Origin: UASB124 sp041662445
Lineage (GTDB): Bacteria > Babelota > Babeliae > Babelales > RVW-14
NCBI GenBank assembly: GCA_041662445.1
Contig: JBAZSL010000004.1
Coordinates: forward strand, 37,769 to 101,768
DNA length: 64,000 nucleotides
Direction: 5' to 3'
Shown: in pieces, positions 55,914 to 64,000 of the stretch
How positions within the stretch are numbered: position 1 is the stretch's first letter
Layout: every line of letters begins with the position of its first letter
Notes under the pieces: generated by a model
What the model saw: only the letters and a program-made list of their open reading frames with translations
What the model was told of the DNA's origin: nothing
Database searches by the model: none
Position numbers and translations under genes: made by a program

Positions 55914-58535
55914 CTAAACACTCTTGCGTAATAACTCGGTCACTGCCACATCTACCGACTGCGCAGGCGTGTCGCCACCACCTTGAATAAGAACAGAGCT
56001 TCCTCCGCCACGCCAGCCGCATGAATCTTTGAGGAGCTGCGCAACCGATTTAAGTGATACGGTATGTTCATAGCTCTTTGCAAGATACCCTACAAAACTC
56101 CAACGCCCCGTAGCAGTATCCTTACTCACAAGCATATAAAAACCGGGTGTGCAACGCTCAAGTTCTTGCGCTATAAACCGCAAGTCTTCAGATGCAACAT
56201 CATCAAGTTCAAGATACAAATAGGGAACATTGCCAATGGTTTGTATCTGCTGCACCCACGTTACTATTTGGGATTTATGCAACTGTTTTTTGAGCTGTTT
56301 AAGCGCAGCAAGTGCGTGTTGATAATGTTCCTGCAATTTATGAACAGCATCGCCGGTCTCTTCGGGCTTAACTTTAAAATCATCGCCCAATTTTTTTACC
56401 GTGGTATAGGTTTGCTGAAACAGCGTGAGGGCCGCAAAACCAGTCACAAGCGTAATGCGCCGTGTACCACTTGCTAATGCGGTATCGCTCAAAATTTTAA
56501 AAAACCCGATATTACCCGTACGCGCAACATGTATTCCACCGCACAATTCAGCAGAAACGCCTGGAATCTGAACTACACGTACATTATCAGGATTATATTT
56601 TTCACCAAAAAAGGCGATAACGCCTTGGGCTCGTGCAGCATCCAGCGTGGTTTGTGAAATATTGGTCGCGATATCCTCCATGATGTAACCATTGACCATC
56701 GTTTCAACTTCTTCAAGTTGCTCGGCACTGAGTGCTTGATGATAGGTAAAATCAAAACGAGCATGCGAATCTGCAACTAATGAGCCCGCCTGTTTAATCT
56801 GAGGCCCTACAATTTTCATTAACGCAGCCTGCAAAAGGTGCGTTGCCGTATGATTTTTGGCGATAGCAGCACGCACACGGGCGTCAACTACGCACTCAGC
56901 CATATCGCCTATCTTAACGGCCTCAAGAGGTGACGGTGTTGCTTGTGCGCATGCTAATTTGACGGCTATGGCGGGTTTTGGTCCATTGCCAACTTTTTTA
57001 AGCTCGACTACGGGATAACATACGCCATTAATAGTAACGGTACCGGCATCACTTATTTGTCCACCCGATTCAACATAGAATGGTGAAGCTTCGGTGATAA
57101 TCCACAAACAATCACCTACGCAGTTGGCAAAAATTATTTTGCTTGTTGCTTGTAAGGCTTCATATCCAACAAATTTTGTACTCACATTGTGGGTAATAAT
57201 AAGCTCTTGCTCGGCGAATTTTGCTTTTTTGCAGGACTGTTCTTGCTGTTTTTTCATCTCGGTCTCAAACCCCTGCGCATCAAGATCAAAACCGCTTTCT
57301 TGCGCAAGCACACGAGTAAGTTCGGGAGGGAATCCGTAGGTATCGTAAAGTTTAAAAATCTGCTCACCGGAAAGTTGCTTCTTTTCACTCTTCCTGTTTT
57401 CTGCAAGATATTTTTCCAGAATGACTTGCCCCTGAATCAGATTGACGTTAAATCGTTCAACCTCTTGAGCAAGCAGCGTCATAATAAGCGGCTTACTGGT
57501 CACGAGTTCCGGATACACGGGGCCGAAGAATTCGATAAATGCTTCTGCCAACTGAGGAAATAACGCGAGATCAGGAGAAAGCTTTTGCGCAAAAAGAGCA
57601 GCGCGGCGAATAATTTTGCGTAAAACATAGCCACGACCATCATTTGAGGGGCTACAGCCATCGGCGATCAAAAGAGATGAAGAGCGAACGTGGTCTGCAA
57701 TAACATTGCATGCAACTTGTACCGGCATTGCGGCAGTTGCATACGAAATACCCGTCAATGTCTCAATGCGTTTAATAAGATGCATAAAGATATCTGATTG
57801 ATACACATTGTCTTTGTCATGAATCACCATGCACAGGCGTTCGAGCCCCATACCGGTGTCAACGCCGGTAGTCTGAAGCGGTTTAAGTTCCCCATTTGGC
57901 TGACGATCATATTGCATAAAAACAAGGTTCCAAATTTCCGTAAAACGTGAACAATCGCATCCGGGCGCACAGGTTGGCTGCTTACAGCCACGATTGGCGC
58001 CGCGATCGACATAAATTTCGGTACAAGGACCGCAAGGGCCGGTATCGCCCATCTGCCAGAAATTATCTTTTTCTCCAAGACGGATAATACGATGTTCGGG
58101 GATTCCTATTTTTGTATGCCACAAATTGTAAGCATCATCATCGTCTCTGAAAACAGAAACATAAAGATTTTCAGAAGGAAGGCCTATTTCGACGGTTAAA
58201 AACTCCCAGGCAAATGAGATTGCTTCTTTTTTGAAATAATCACCGAAAGAAAAATTGCCGAGCATTTCAAAAAAAGTGAGATGTCGTTCAGTAAATCCAA
58301 CCGCATCAAGATCGTTATGCTTGCCGCCTGCGCGTACACACTTTTGCACCGAGGTAGCTCGTGTGTAGGAACGTTTCTCTTTACCAAGAAAGACATCTTT
58401 AAATTGATTCATACCGGCATTGGCAAAAAGTAGCGTAGGATCCTGTGCAGGTATCAGCGAGGAACTTGGAACAACGGTATGCCCGTTGCGCTCAAAATAA
58501 CTCAAGAATTTTTGGCGTATCTGAAACGAATCCAT
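55914..58535 (-). CDS. alaS: Alanine--tRNA ligase
   Basis: 873 residues from ATG 58535 (a GTG at 58544 is also possible). Class II motifs: IRQKFLSYFERNGHTVVPSS SLIP, DPTLLFANAGMNQFKDVFLG, TERHLTFFEMLGNFSFGDYF and GMGLERL. Editing domain zinc ligands: NHTATHLLQAALMKI and LCGGIHVARTGNIGFFKI. The C-terminal DHHA1/C-Ala part ends CGWRGGGSSVLIQGGG. It charges tRNA-Ala and removes serine and glycine. Length is usual (about 875). Upstream and downstream genes are unrelated. Confidence 0.98.
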   Translation of the reverse strand: MDSFQIRQKFLSYFERNGHTVVPSSSLIPAQDPTLLFANAGMNQFKDVFLGKEKRSYTRATSVQKCVRAGGKHNDLDAVGFTERHLTFFEMLGNFSFGDYFKKEAISFAWEFLTVEIGLPSENLYVSVFRDDDDAYNLWHTKIGIPEHRIIRLGEKDNFWQMGDTGPCGPCTEIYVDRGANRGCKQPTCAPGCDCSRFTEIWNLVFMQYDRQPNGELKPLQTTGVDTGMGLERLCMVIHDKDNVYQSDIFMHLIKRIETLTGISYATAAMPVQVACNVIADHVRSSSLLIADGCSPSNDGRGYVLRKIIRRAALFAQKLSPDLALFPQLAEAFIEFFGPVYPELVTSKPLIMTLLAQEVERFNVNLIQGQVILEKYLAENRKSEKKQLSGEQIFKLYDTYGFPPELTRVLAQESGFDLDAQGFETEMKKQQEQSCKKAKFAEQELIITHNVSTKFVGYEALQATSKIIFANCVGDCLWIITEASPFYVESGGQISDAGTVTINGVCYPVVELKKVGNGPKPAIAVKLACAQATPSPLEAVKIGDMAECVVDARVRAAIAKNHTATHLLQAALMKIVGPQIKQAGSLVADSHARFDFTYHQALSAEQLEEVETMVNGYIMEDIATNISQTTLDAARAQGVIAFFGEKYNPDNVRVVQIPGVSAELCGGIHVARTGNIGFFKILSDTALASGTRRITLVTGFAALTLFQQTYTTVKKLGDDFKVKPEETGDAVHKLQEHYQHALAALKQLKKQLHKSQIVTWVQQIQTIGNVPYLYLELDDVASEDLRFIAQELERCTPGFYMLVSKDTATGRWSFVGYLAKSYEHTVSLKSVAQLLKDSCGWRGGGSSVLIQGGGDTPAQSVDVAVTELLRKSV

Positions 58536-58645
58536 AATGTTCACACTCGGTTAAAGGATTGTAAAAACCACGAAAAGAAGCTTAGCATGCTTTCTGGGGT
58601 GAGTGAACCGGCTAACGAATGAGGCAATGCACTCTTCGATTGTTC

Positions 58646-58936
58646 TTAATTTGATCCACGTTTTTTGCGCACCTGCGTCCAGTTCCACCAGGGCGTCTTT
58701 TCGCCCGTTTGTGCTTCATGAATAATTGCAGCAAAAACATCCCACACGCAGGGATCCTGACGCACGCCAGTAAGCTTGCACAAACGCTCATATAACTCAT
58801 CGGGATGTGCTTGGGCGAGGCGGGCTATGGTGGTGATCCCCAATAATTCAAGATCTTTTTGGATTGCAGGCCCAACGTTGCACAGCGATCGCAGCTCATT
58901 TTTTCCAGACTTTTTCTTCATGTTTTTTGATCCCAT
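58646..58936 (-). CDS. Cdd1-like helix-hairpin-helix protein
   Basis: 96 residues. LRSLCNVGPAIQKDLELLGI TTIARLAQAHPDELYERLCK is a helix-hairpin-helix of the Pathogenicity-locus/Cdd1 family (N-x-G-x-A-x-x-x-D-L-x-x-L-G-I), continuing with DPCVWDVFAAIIHEAQTG, and PWWNWTQVRKKR, the family's W-W-x-W-T-x-x-R end. Family members are small cytosolic proteins, probably DNA-binding, of unknown role. An internal ATG six codons in is an alternative start. It sits between alaS (same strand) and the divergent AlkD-like gene, another DNA-repair type protein. Confidence 0.85.
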   Translation of the reverse strand: MGSKNMKKKSGKNELRSLCNVGPAIQKDLELLGITTIARLAQAHPDELYERLCKLTGVRQDPCVWDVFAAIIHEAQTGEKTPWWNWTQVRKKRGSN

Positions 58937-59098
58937 TTAGAAACCATTCTATTTGTGCCATAGCTTGTGGCACTTTTGGTAACAGCTGCAAAACCCACAG
59001 CCCAAGCCCATTATTGCTCATAAAACCGGAAAAGTCGCAGCACCTGGCAAAACATACTGATTTTGCTAATGTTTATCGAAATAGACGAGAGGTAGCAC

Positions 59099-59794
59099 AT
59101 GAATAATATTATGAGCAACTTGAAGTCACTTGGTTCACCAGAAAAAGCACAGCACCTTAAGCGATTTTTTAAAACAGGGCCGGGAGAATATGGTGAAGGC
59201 GATATTTTTTGGGGCATCACCGTTCCCTTGATACGAAAAACAGCCCGCGAGCACAAGCATCTCGATGTACAACAACTTGGGAAAATGCTTGAACATGAAG
59301 TACATGAGGTCCGACTTTGCGCCCTGCTTATCATGGTCTTGCAGGCGAAAACGGCACCTGATCAGATGTATAACGTGTATCTCAAAAAAACACATTGTAT
59401 AAATAATTGGGATTTGGTCGACCTATCAGCTCCAACTATTGTTGGAAACTTTTTGATCAATAAAGATTGCTCGGTTCTTTATACGCTTGCGCAATCAAAA
59501 ATTGTATGGGAAAGACGCATTGCGATCATTGCCACCTATGCATTCATTCGAAAAGGTGAATACGCCCACACACTAAAACTTGCCAAGATGCTCATAAATG
59601 ACCGGCACGATTTGATGCAAAAAGCTGTTGGCTGGATGTTACGAGAGGTTGGGAAACGGTGCTCGATGCCAACTTTGGAAGATTTTCTTGAAGAGCATGC
59701 TGCTACCATGCCACGAACCGCTTTGAGGTATTCGCTCGAACATATGACGCCTGAAAAGAAACACTATTTTATGCACGCGAAATTCAGAATCTAA
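59099..59794 (+). CDS. DNA alkylation repair glycosylase (AlkD-like)
   Basis: 231 residues; AGAGG 7 bases before ATG. HEAT-like helical repeats typical of AlkD: FFKTGPGEYGEGDIFWGITV PLIRKTAREH, LLEHEVHEVRLCALLIMVLQ (MLEHEVHEVRL), NNWDLVDLSAPTIVG with the conserved W-D-x-V-D active-site motif (Asp near 113), ERRIAIIATYAFIRKGEY, KAVGWMLREVGKR and MPRTALRYSLEHM. AlkD removes positively charged alkylated purines such as 7-methylguanine without flipping the base. Length is usual. Confidence 0.94.
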   Translation: MNNIMSNLKSLGSPEKAQHLKRFFKTGPGEYGEGDIFWGITVPLIRKTAREHKHLDVQQLGKMLEHEVHEVRLCALLIMVLQAKTAPDQMYNVYLKKTHCINNWDLVDLSAPTIVGNFLINKDCSVLYTLAQSKIVWERRIAIIATYAFIRKGEYAHTLKLAKMLINDRHDLMQKAVGWMLREVGKRCSMPTLEDFLEEHAATMPRTALRYSLEHMTPEKKHYFMHAKFRI

Positions 59795-59898
59795 CGATTT
59801 TAAGCCACTAAAACATAGCATAGTTGCAATAAAACCCATTCAAAGTTACATTTTCTGAGTTACATCAGTAAAAAGCTCATAGTTTAGAGGGTGAGGCC

Positions 59899-61206
59899 AT
59901 GTCGACCTCGGTTGCTACATTAGAAAAAATTGTCGCTCTGTGCAAACGTCGCGGGTTTGTCTATCAGTCTGCTGAAATTTACGGCGGCCTTAATGGCGTC
60001 TATGACTTTGGTCCCCTTGGTACCACGCTCAAAAATACTATTAAACAAACCTGGCTCAAATACATGACCAGTTTTGCAGAAGAGATTTTATTGCTGGACG
60101 GATCAATTTTGGGCAGCCCGGACATATGGAAGGCATCGGGCCATTTGGATAATTTTAGCGATCCTATGGTTGACTGCTTGTCATGCAAAAAGCGCTATCG
60201 GGCCGATGAGCTTGATCTATCCAAAAACTGCCCATCGTGTGGCAATAAACAATGGACAACAATCCGCCAGTTTAATTTGATGTTTCAAACACAACTCGGT
60301 GCAATGGCCGATGCAAGCAGCATCGCCTATCTGCGTCCTGAAACTGCACAATCAATTTTTGTTAATTTTAAAAATGTATATTCAAGCAACCGCGTCAAAA
60401 TACCTTTTGGCATAGCCCAAATTGGTAAAGCGTTTCGTAATGAAATTACCCCAAAGCAGTTTTTATTCCGCATGCGTGAATTTGAACAAATGGAAATGGA
60501 ATTCTTCTGCAAAGAAGCAGAAGCCGATGCCTTCTTTGACACATGGGTCGAACGCAGAAAACAGTTTTTTACATCACTCGGGCTTACACCTGACCGCATT
60601 CGCGCTCGCGTACATGCGCCGGAAGAACTGGCTCACTATGCAAAAGCGTGCACCGATATTGAATATAATTTTCCGTTTGGATGGAAAGAACTTGAGGGCA
60701 TTGCCAATAGAACTAACTACGATCTTAAACAACATTCGCAGCATTCTGGCAAAGACCTTGCGGTGTTTGATGAGGCAACCAAAACTTCGTACACTCCCTA
60801 CGTCGTTGAATGTTCGGTGGGCGTCGATCGCCTCTTTTTGACGCTTTTGTTTGATGCGTATGCCGAAGATGTCATTGAAGGCGAAACACGCACGGTATTG
60901 CGGCTTCATCCACGTATTGCACCGTATATTGCGGCGGTTATGCCACTCACGAACAAACTTGATGAGCAGGCACATACATTTTTCACCCAGCTCAAAGGTG
61001 CTGGGTTTAATGTCCAATATGATGCGTCAGGATCAATTGGTAAGCGCTACCGTCGCCAAGACGAAATCGGCACGCCGGTCTGCTTTACGTATGATTTTGA
61101 TACGCTCAATGACCACAAAGTAACCGCACGTAATCGTGATACGACAAAACAAGAACGTATTGCACTTGATCAGGTCGAAAATTATCTGAGCGATTTGGTT
61201 AAGTAG
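59899..61206 (+). CDS. glyS: Glycine--tRNA ligase (single-chain, dimeric type)
   Basis: 435 residues; GAGGGTGAGG precedes ATG. VALCKRRGFVYQSAEIYGGL NGVYDFGPLGTTLKNTI is the family start; a zinc knuckle CLSCKKRY ... CPSCGNKQW follows; class II motifs FNLMFQTQLG, YLRPETAQSIFVNF, FRNEITPKQFLFRMREFEQM EMEFF and PYVVECSVGVDRL are present, then the anticodon-binding domain (IAPYIAAVMPLTNK, SIGKRYRRQDEIGTPVCFT). It is the alpha2 type of archaea, eukaryotes and some bacteria, not the alpha2-beta2 GlyQ/GlyS type. Its end overlaps the convergent protease pseudogene by 8 bases. Confidence 0.97.
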   Translation: MSTSVATLEKIVALCKRRGFVYQSAEIYGGLNGVYDFGPLGTTLKNTIKQTWLKYMTSFAEEILLLDGSILGSPDIWKASGHLDNFSDPMVDCLSCKKRYRADELDLSKNCPSCGNKQWTTIRQFNLMFQTQLGAMADASSIAYLRPETAQSIFVNFKNVYSSNRVKIPFGIAQIGKAFRNEITPKQFLFRMREFEQMEMEFFCKEAEADAFFDTWVERRKQFFTSLGLTPDRIRARVHAPEELAHYAKACTDIEYNFPFGWKELEGIANRTNYDLKQHSQHSGKDLAVFDEATKTSYTPYVVECSVGVDRLFLTLLFDAYAEDVIEGETRTVLRLHPRIAPYIAAVMPLTNKLDEQAHTFFTQLKGAGFNVQYDASGSIGKRYRRQDEIGTPVCFTYDFDTLNDHKVTARNRDTTKQERIALDQVENYLSDLVK

Positions 61207-62086
61207 AAACTGGCTGCAATTCCACCGGATTTGGATGCAGAAGTTGCTGCCGCGCATCGTAATATTTTTTGAAAATGATACAGTCGCTGATAGCAGTCGT
61301 TAATTGCACGAGCAAATAAAGTTTTTCAGCCGTCTTAGAAGAAAACAGGGTACATAACACCTCAAAACCACCGTATATCATTTGAAAAGAAAGTGCTGTG
61401 CACATAACAAATGTTAGATTAAGCAGAAAACGCTTTTGACGGTTAGACAATGCCTTGGTCTGTACAATGGTTTGAAATGGGCCAAATCCCGTAAAAATGT
61501 TCTTTAACGTAATGTTGGGAAATTTTTTACCGTCAACATATGCACAATACGTGCAGATTGCTTTTATGCACGCATAAAGGAAAGTTGCGGCAGATATGCC
61601 TCCAAAGCCGGCGCTTATCCCTTTGCACAATCCCTCATAGATTTTCAAGCCATTTCGAAGACGCGCACTATCATTTGAGAAATCTCCCCTTATCAACGGC
61701 AATTGCATAAAATGAAGATGTCCTATAGAAAAAAGCGGTGGACTACTACTCTTTCGTCCAACATAAACCTCTGTTCGTTTTTTGACATTACACAATATAT
61801 TAGTCATAGCAACGTGCCCATACTCATGAGTAATCGCCGCTAACGCATACACAACAAATGCACAGGGAAGCAACTGCGCAATATCAATTGACGGGTCTTT
61901 GCATGTTTCAATTACGGTATTGAAAGCCTTACTAACAGCTGAGGGATCATTTTTGCCTTGAGCAAACTTACTGAGACATTCCTGCACCGTTTTTTCAGGC
62001 GCATTAGATATTGGTTGCTAAGCCCCAACAAGAGCACTGCATACAACAAAGCTTGCTACCACACCAAAATGCTTTATCGTATTCAC
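61199..62086 (-). pseudogene. Membrane HExxH protease-like gene broken by a stop after the signal peptide
   Basis: From GTG 62086, with GGGAG 6 bases upstream, the frame reads a full signal peptide (NTIKHFGVVASFVVCSALVGA) and then TAG at 62020-62018, codon 23, and continues in the same frame with QPISNAPEKTVQECLSKFAQ to 61199. The rest encodes AAITHEYGHVAMTN (HExxH), FSIGHLHFMQLP and several hydrophobic helices, and is paralogous to 28880-29842. A GTG at 61987 could restart translation without a signal peptide (262 residues). One base change (CAG to TAG) would explain the break, at the likely cleavage site. It may be recently inactivated. Confidence 0.75.
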
Positions 62087-62248
62087 AATGATCTCCCAGC
62101 AACATAACAGACGCAGACTACAGTATTTCAGACAGGCTGGTTATCTTATAAGAAATAATGAAAAACTCAAAAACAACGTGATTTGCGCACAAATAAGCAC
62201 ATAAAGTAACTACCACCCAAAAATAATCAAATTAAGCATGGATAAATC

Positions 62249-62314
62249 CCGTTCGTGCTTCCTTCGATACGTCCTCCTATGCTAAAAGCTTCGGAGAACA
62301 CTTAGGGCGAACGG
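62249..62314. repeat. Palindromic element with CCGTTCG ends
   Basis: CCGTTCG at 62249-62255 and CGAACGG at 62308-62314 are perfect inverted ends of a 66-base element. Its inside (CTTCCTTCGATACGTCC; AGCTTCGGAG) resembles the common CGTTCG...TTCGA...CGAACG palindromes and the element at 51719. It lies in the 314-base gap between the protease pseudogene and the ankyrin gene, which shows nothing else. Confidence 0.6.
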
Positions 62315-62400
62315 AGACATTAGCCTGCCTCGTTCAATCATACGTTCCTAAAGGCGTTTTTTTAGAGCGCAAACAATATTCGTACAGGCTCTAAAGTATT

Positions 62401-63867
62401 TTATGGTGTAGCAACGTCCTTTTCTTCTGCAGTAAGTTCAAAACCAGCAAATCTAAGCTTTTCTATGATTTCTAAGTTTTTTGTTTGCTGTGCATGCCAA
62501 AGTAGGCTGTGCTCGTTTATGGTACTTGTAAGAAATTGATGCTTGGATCCACTAATAAGACACTCTACAATTTCGGGCACAGGAGGCGGAGGAAGAGTAA
62601 TTGCATCATAGAGATCCCCTATGCCAACTATTACATGGTTTTGAAATATAAGTAGTGCTACAATTTCAGTTGCTTTGAATTTAACCGCATATCCAAGCGG
62701 CGTGTCGCCCTTATAAATGCTATAAATACTCCGAGGAAACTTCTCAATAAAAAATTTTGTGAGAGTGATATTCTTTTTTTTGATTGATTCAGCAAGGCAT
62801 GCGGCTTGGTCAACAGGTGCTCCTTTTGCAATAAGTAATTCCACTGTACGAAGAGTCTGTCCGTTTTTTATGGCGTAATCAACGGCTACTTCTTTCACTG
62901 TAGCATTTCGATCAATAATAAGCTTTCGTATAACGTCCTCCGCCCACGGCCCTTCATCAATTGCGCATTTAACTAAAGGAATACCATTATCTATTTTTAC
63001 ATTAACGTCATCAATTTGATCGATAATATTTTTGGCATTGTCAAACTTTTTCTGTGTAAGCGCAACGAAAAAGCGCTCAACAGGACTGAGTTCAGGTATG
63101 GGCTTGGCTGACTTTTTTTCTTCTTCTTTTTTCAGCTCAAGTTCTATTGGTGCTAGCGCTACACCTTGCGGGCCGGCAGCTTTTACTTCAGGCTCTTTGT
63201 CTTTTCTGAGTGATAATGGAAGTAGCGAGCCTTCTAGTTGCGCAGGAAGTCCTTCTTTTATTTTTCGAAGAAGCTTTACATATTCTGCACCCTCAAAATC
63301 ATCGACTGCTTTTACATCAAAATATAGGTTATTTTGGGGTGATGGGCTTACGACAAAAATTCCGGCGTCCGCATACTTTGTTCTAAGAGCTTGTTTCTTT
63401 TGTTCAGCAAGGCGCCCGTTCCACGCATATAATGCTTCCTCTTCTTCCTTAATGAATTTTTCGGCTTCAGCAAGAAATTGATCGCTATCAAAATTGTTTT
63501 CAGCAAAGTACGCGCGGCATTTTGGATTTTCTGCTTGGATTTCAATAATGACATTGTAGCTTGTTTTAGGTACTGGGTCCTCGAAATATGTTGTCTTTAT
63601 TGATCTAATAAAGAAAATTTTATGTGTTGCAAGAGAACGTATACTCATAAAACAACGAATTATCTTATCGAGATTGAAATATCGGTATTCTGAAGAAATC
63701 TTTTCGATTGTCTGAATAGAATCACCGGGAATCATAGAGACAATGTTGTGTATTTCGTTTGTAATAATTAGTTCAAACGGGATATCCTTTGCATAAAGCA
63801 AGATTGTCTTGGGCTCTTGTTTAAAATATTGTGTAATCCTAAGAGGAGTTTTTCGGCTTTTTGCCAA
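62401..63867 (-). CDS. Ankyrin-repeat protein, N-terminus apparently lost
   Basis: 488 residues counted from TTG 63867. There is no signal peptide and no good ribosome site. The N-terminal half (IPFELIITNEIHNIVSMIPG, KIIRCFMSIRSLATHKIFFI) is followed by a charged, probably coiled stretch (AEKFIKEEEEALYAWNGRLA EQKKQALRTKY) and from about 270 by ankyrin-like repeats (VERFFVALTQKKFDNAKNII; GIPLVKCAIDEGPWAEDVIR; GQTLRTVELLIAKGAPVDQA; GDTPLGYAVKFKATEIVALL; HSLLWHAQQTKNLEIIEKLR). Other ankyrin proteins in the window carry leaders. A transposase gene ends 25 bases upstream, so an IS insertion may have removed the true start. Expression is uncertain. Confidence 0.7.
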   Translation of the reverse strand: MAKSRKTPLRITQYFKQEPKTILLYAKDIPFELIITNEIHNIVSMIPGDSIQTIEKISSEYRYFNLDKIIRCFMSIRSLATHKIFFIRSIKTTYFEDPVPKTSYNVIIEIQAENPKCRAYFAENNFDSDQFLAEAEKFIKEEEEALYAWNGRLAEQKKQALRTKYADAGIFVVSPSPQNNLYFDVKAVDDFEGAEYVKLLRKIKEGLPAQLEGSLLPLSLRKDKEPEVKAAGPQGVALAPIELELKKEEEKKSAKPIPELSPVERFFVALTQKKFDNAKNIIDQIDDVNVKIDNGIPLVKCAIDEGPWAEDVIRKLIIDRNATVKEVAVDYAIKNGQTLRTVELLIAKGAPVDQAACLAESIKKKNITLTKFFIEKFPRSIYSIYKGDTPLGYAVKFKATEIVALLIFQNHVIVGIGDLYDAITLPPPPVPEIVECLISGSKHQFLTSTINEHSLLWHAQQTKNLEIIEKLRFAGFELTAEEKDVATP

Positions 63868-63892
63868 CGCTGATCCTAGGACGTATCGACAT

Positions 63893-64000
63893 TTAAATTA
63901 ACCACAAAAACGAGCATGCCAAACAAATAAGAGCTTCGAAATTTTTCTGCAGTTTTTCATATCGTGTAGCCAATTTTCTAAAATTTTTAAGTTTGTTGAA
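63893..64000 (-). mobile_element. IS5-family-like transposase, C-terminal fragment at window edge
   Basis: The minus-strand frame entering from the window edge reads FNKLKNFRKLATRYEKLQKN then FEALICLACSFLWLI and stops at 63895-63893. The pattern NKLK-x-F-R-(R/K)-(L/I)-A-T-R-Y-(D/E)-K-L-x-x-(N)-F is the classic end of IS5/IS1031-type DDE transposases. The rest lies outside the window. It is on the same strand as, and directly upstream of, the ankyrin gene. Confidence 0.75.

Overview
The window looks like chromosomal DNA of a host-associated, Gram-negative-type bacterium with a reduced genome. Ordinary housekeeping genes (ruvB, yebC, yicC, rpmH, prfB, tilS, dnaJ, uvrC, miaB, ychF, HU, rnpA, a class A penicillin-binding protein, alaS, glyS, seven tRNAs) alternate with lineage-specific exported proteins: ankyrin-repeat, tectonin and WD40 propeller proteins, a RanBP2-type zinc finger, HExxH membrane proteases and exported MutS-like ATPases. 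This mix, with TonB and cell-wall enzymes, fits candidate phylum Dependentiae (TM6), whose members live in protists. That placement is an inference from gene content; no rRNA is present to confirm it.

Layout. 1-3914 (minus): ruvB, yebC, yicC and a glycosyltransferase-9 gene cut by the window edge. 4025-7735 (plus): tRNA-Lys, tRNA-Leu, a very divergent trigger factor, a tectonin protein and a companion exported protein. 7782-12388: rpmH, convergent FKBP and SagB-type nitroreductase genes, then a MacA/MacB-like export operon. 12484-18459: an island of exported proteins: an ankyrin-like/RanBP2-zinc-finger protein, two paralogues of an unknown family, and three tandem genes sharing one export leader on unrelated mature parts. 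A decayed nucleotidyltransferase/HEPN pair and an orphan tRNA-Ile/tRNA-Ala pair follow.

19193-27263: prfB, tilS, a TonB-like protein, a FAD oxidoreductase overlapping a sugar-nucleotide epimerase, tRNA-Leu and dnaJ. 27237-34993 is accessory DNA in which the 3' end of dnaJ recurs as diverged direct repeats around a tectonin gene and a membrane-protease gene, followed by two tandem MutS-like ATPase genes with export signals and membrane segments. 35427-42889: amidase, NfeD/SPFH pair, TPR protein, uvrC, LytM-type M23 peptidase, PilB/GspE-type ATPase, FUN14-like protein and HU.

43133-53727: hicAB, tRNA-Leu and tRNA-Cys, miaB, ychF, three members of an unknown exported family around a NurA/PQ-loop operon, then rnpA, yidD (its end formed by a palindromic repeat) and a bifunctional penicillin-binding protein. 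53732-64000: an exported beta-solenoid/WD40 protein, alaS, a Cdd1-like helix-hairpin-helix protein, an AlkD-like glycosylase, glyS, a membrane-protease gene broken by a stop codon, an ankyrin gene apparently beheaded beside an IS element, and the end of that transposase. No CRISPR array, prophage or rRNA operon was seen.
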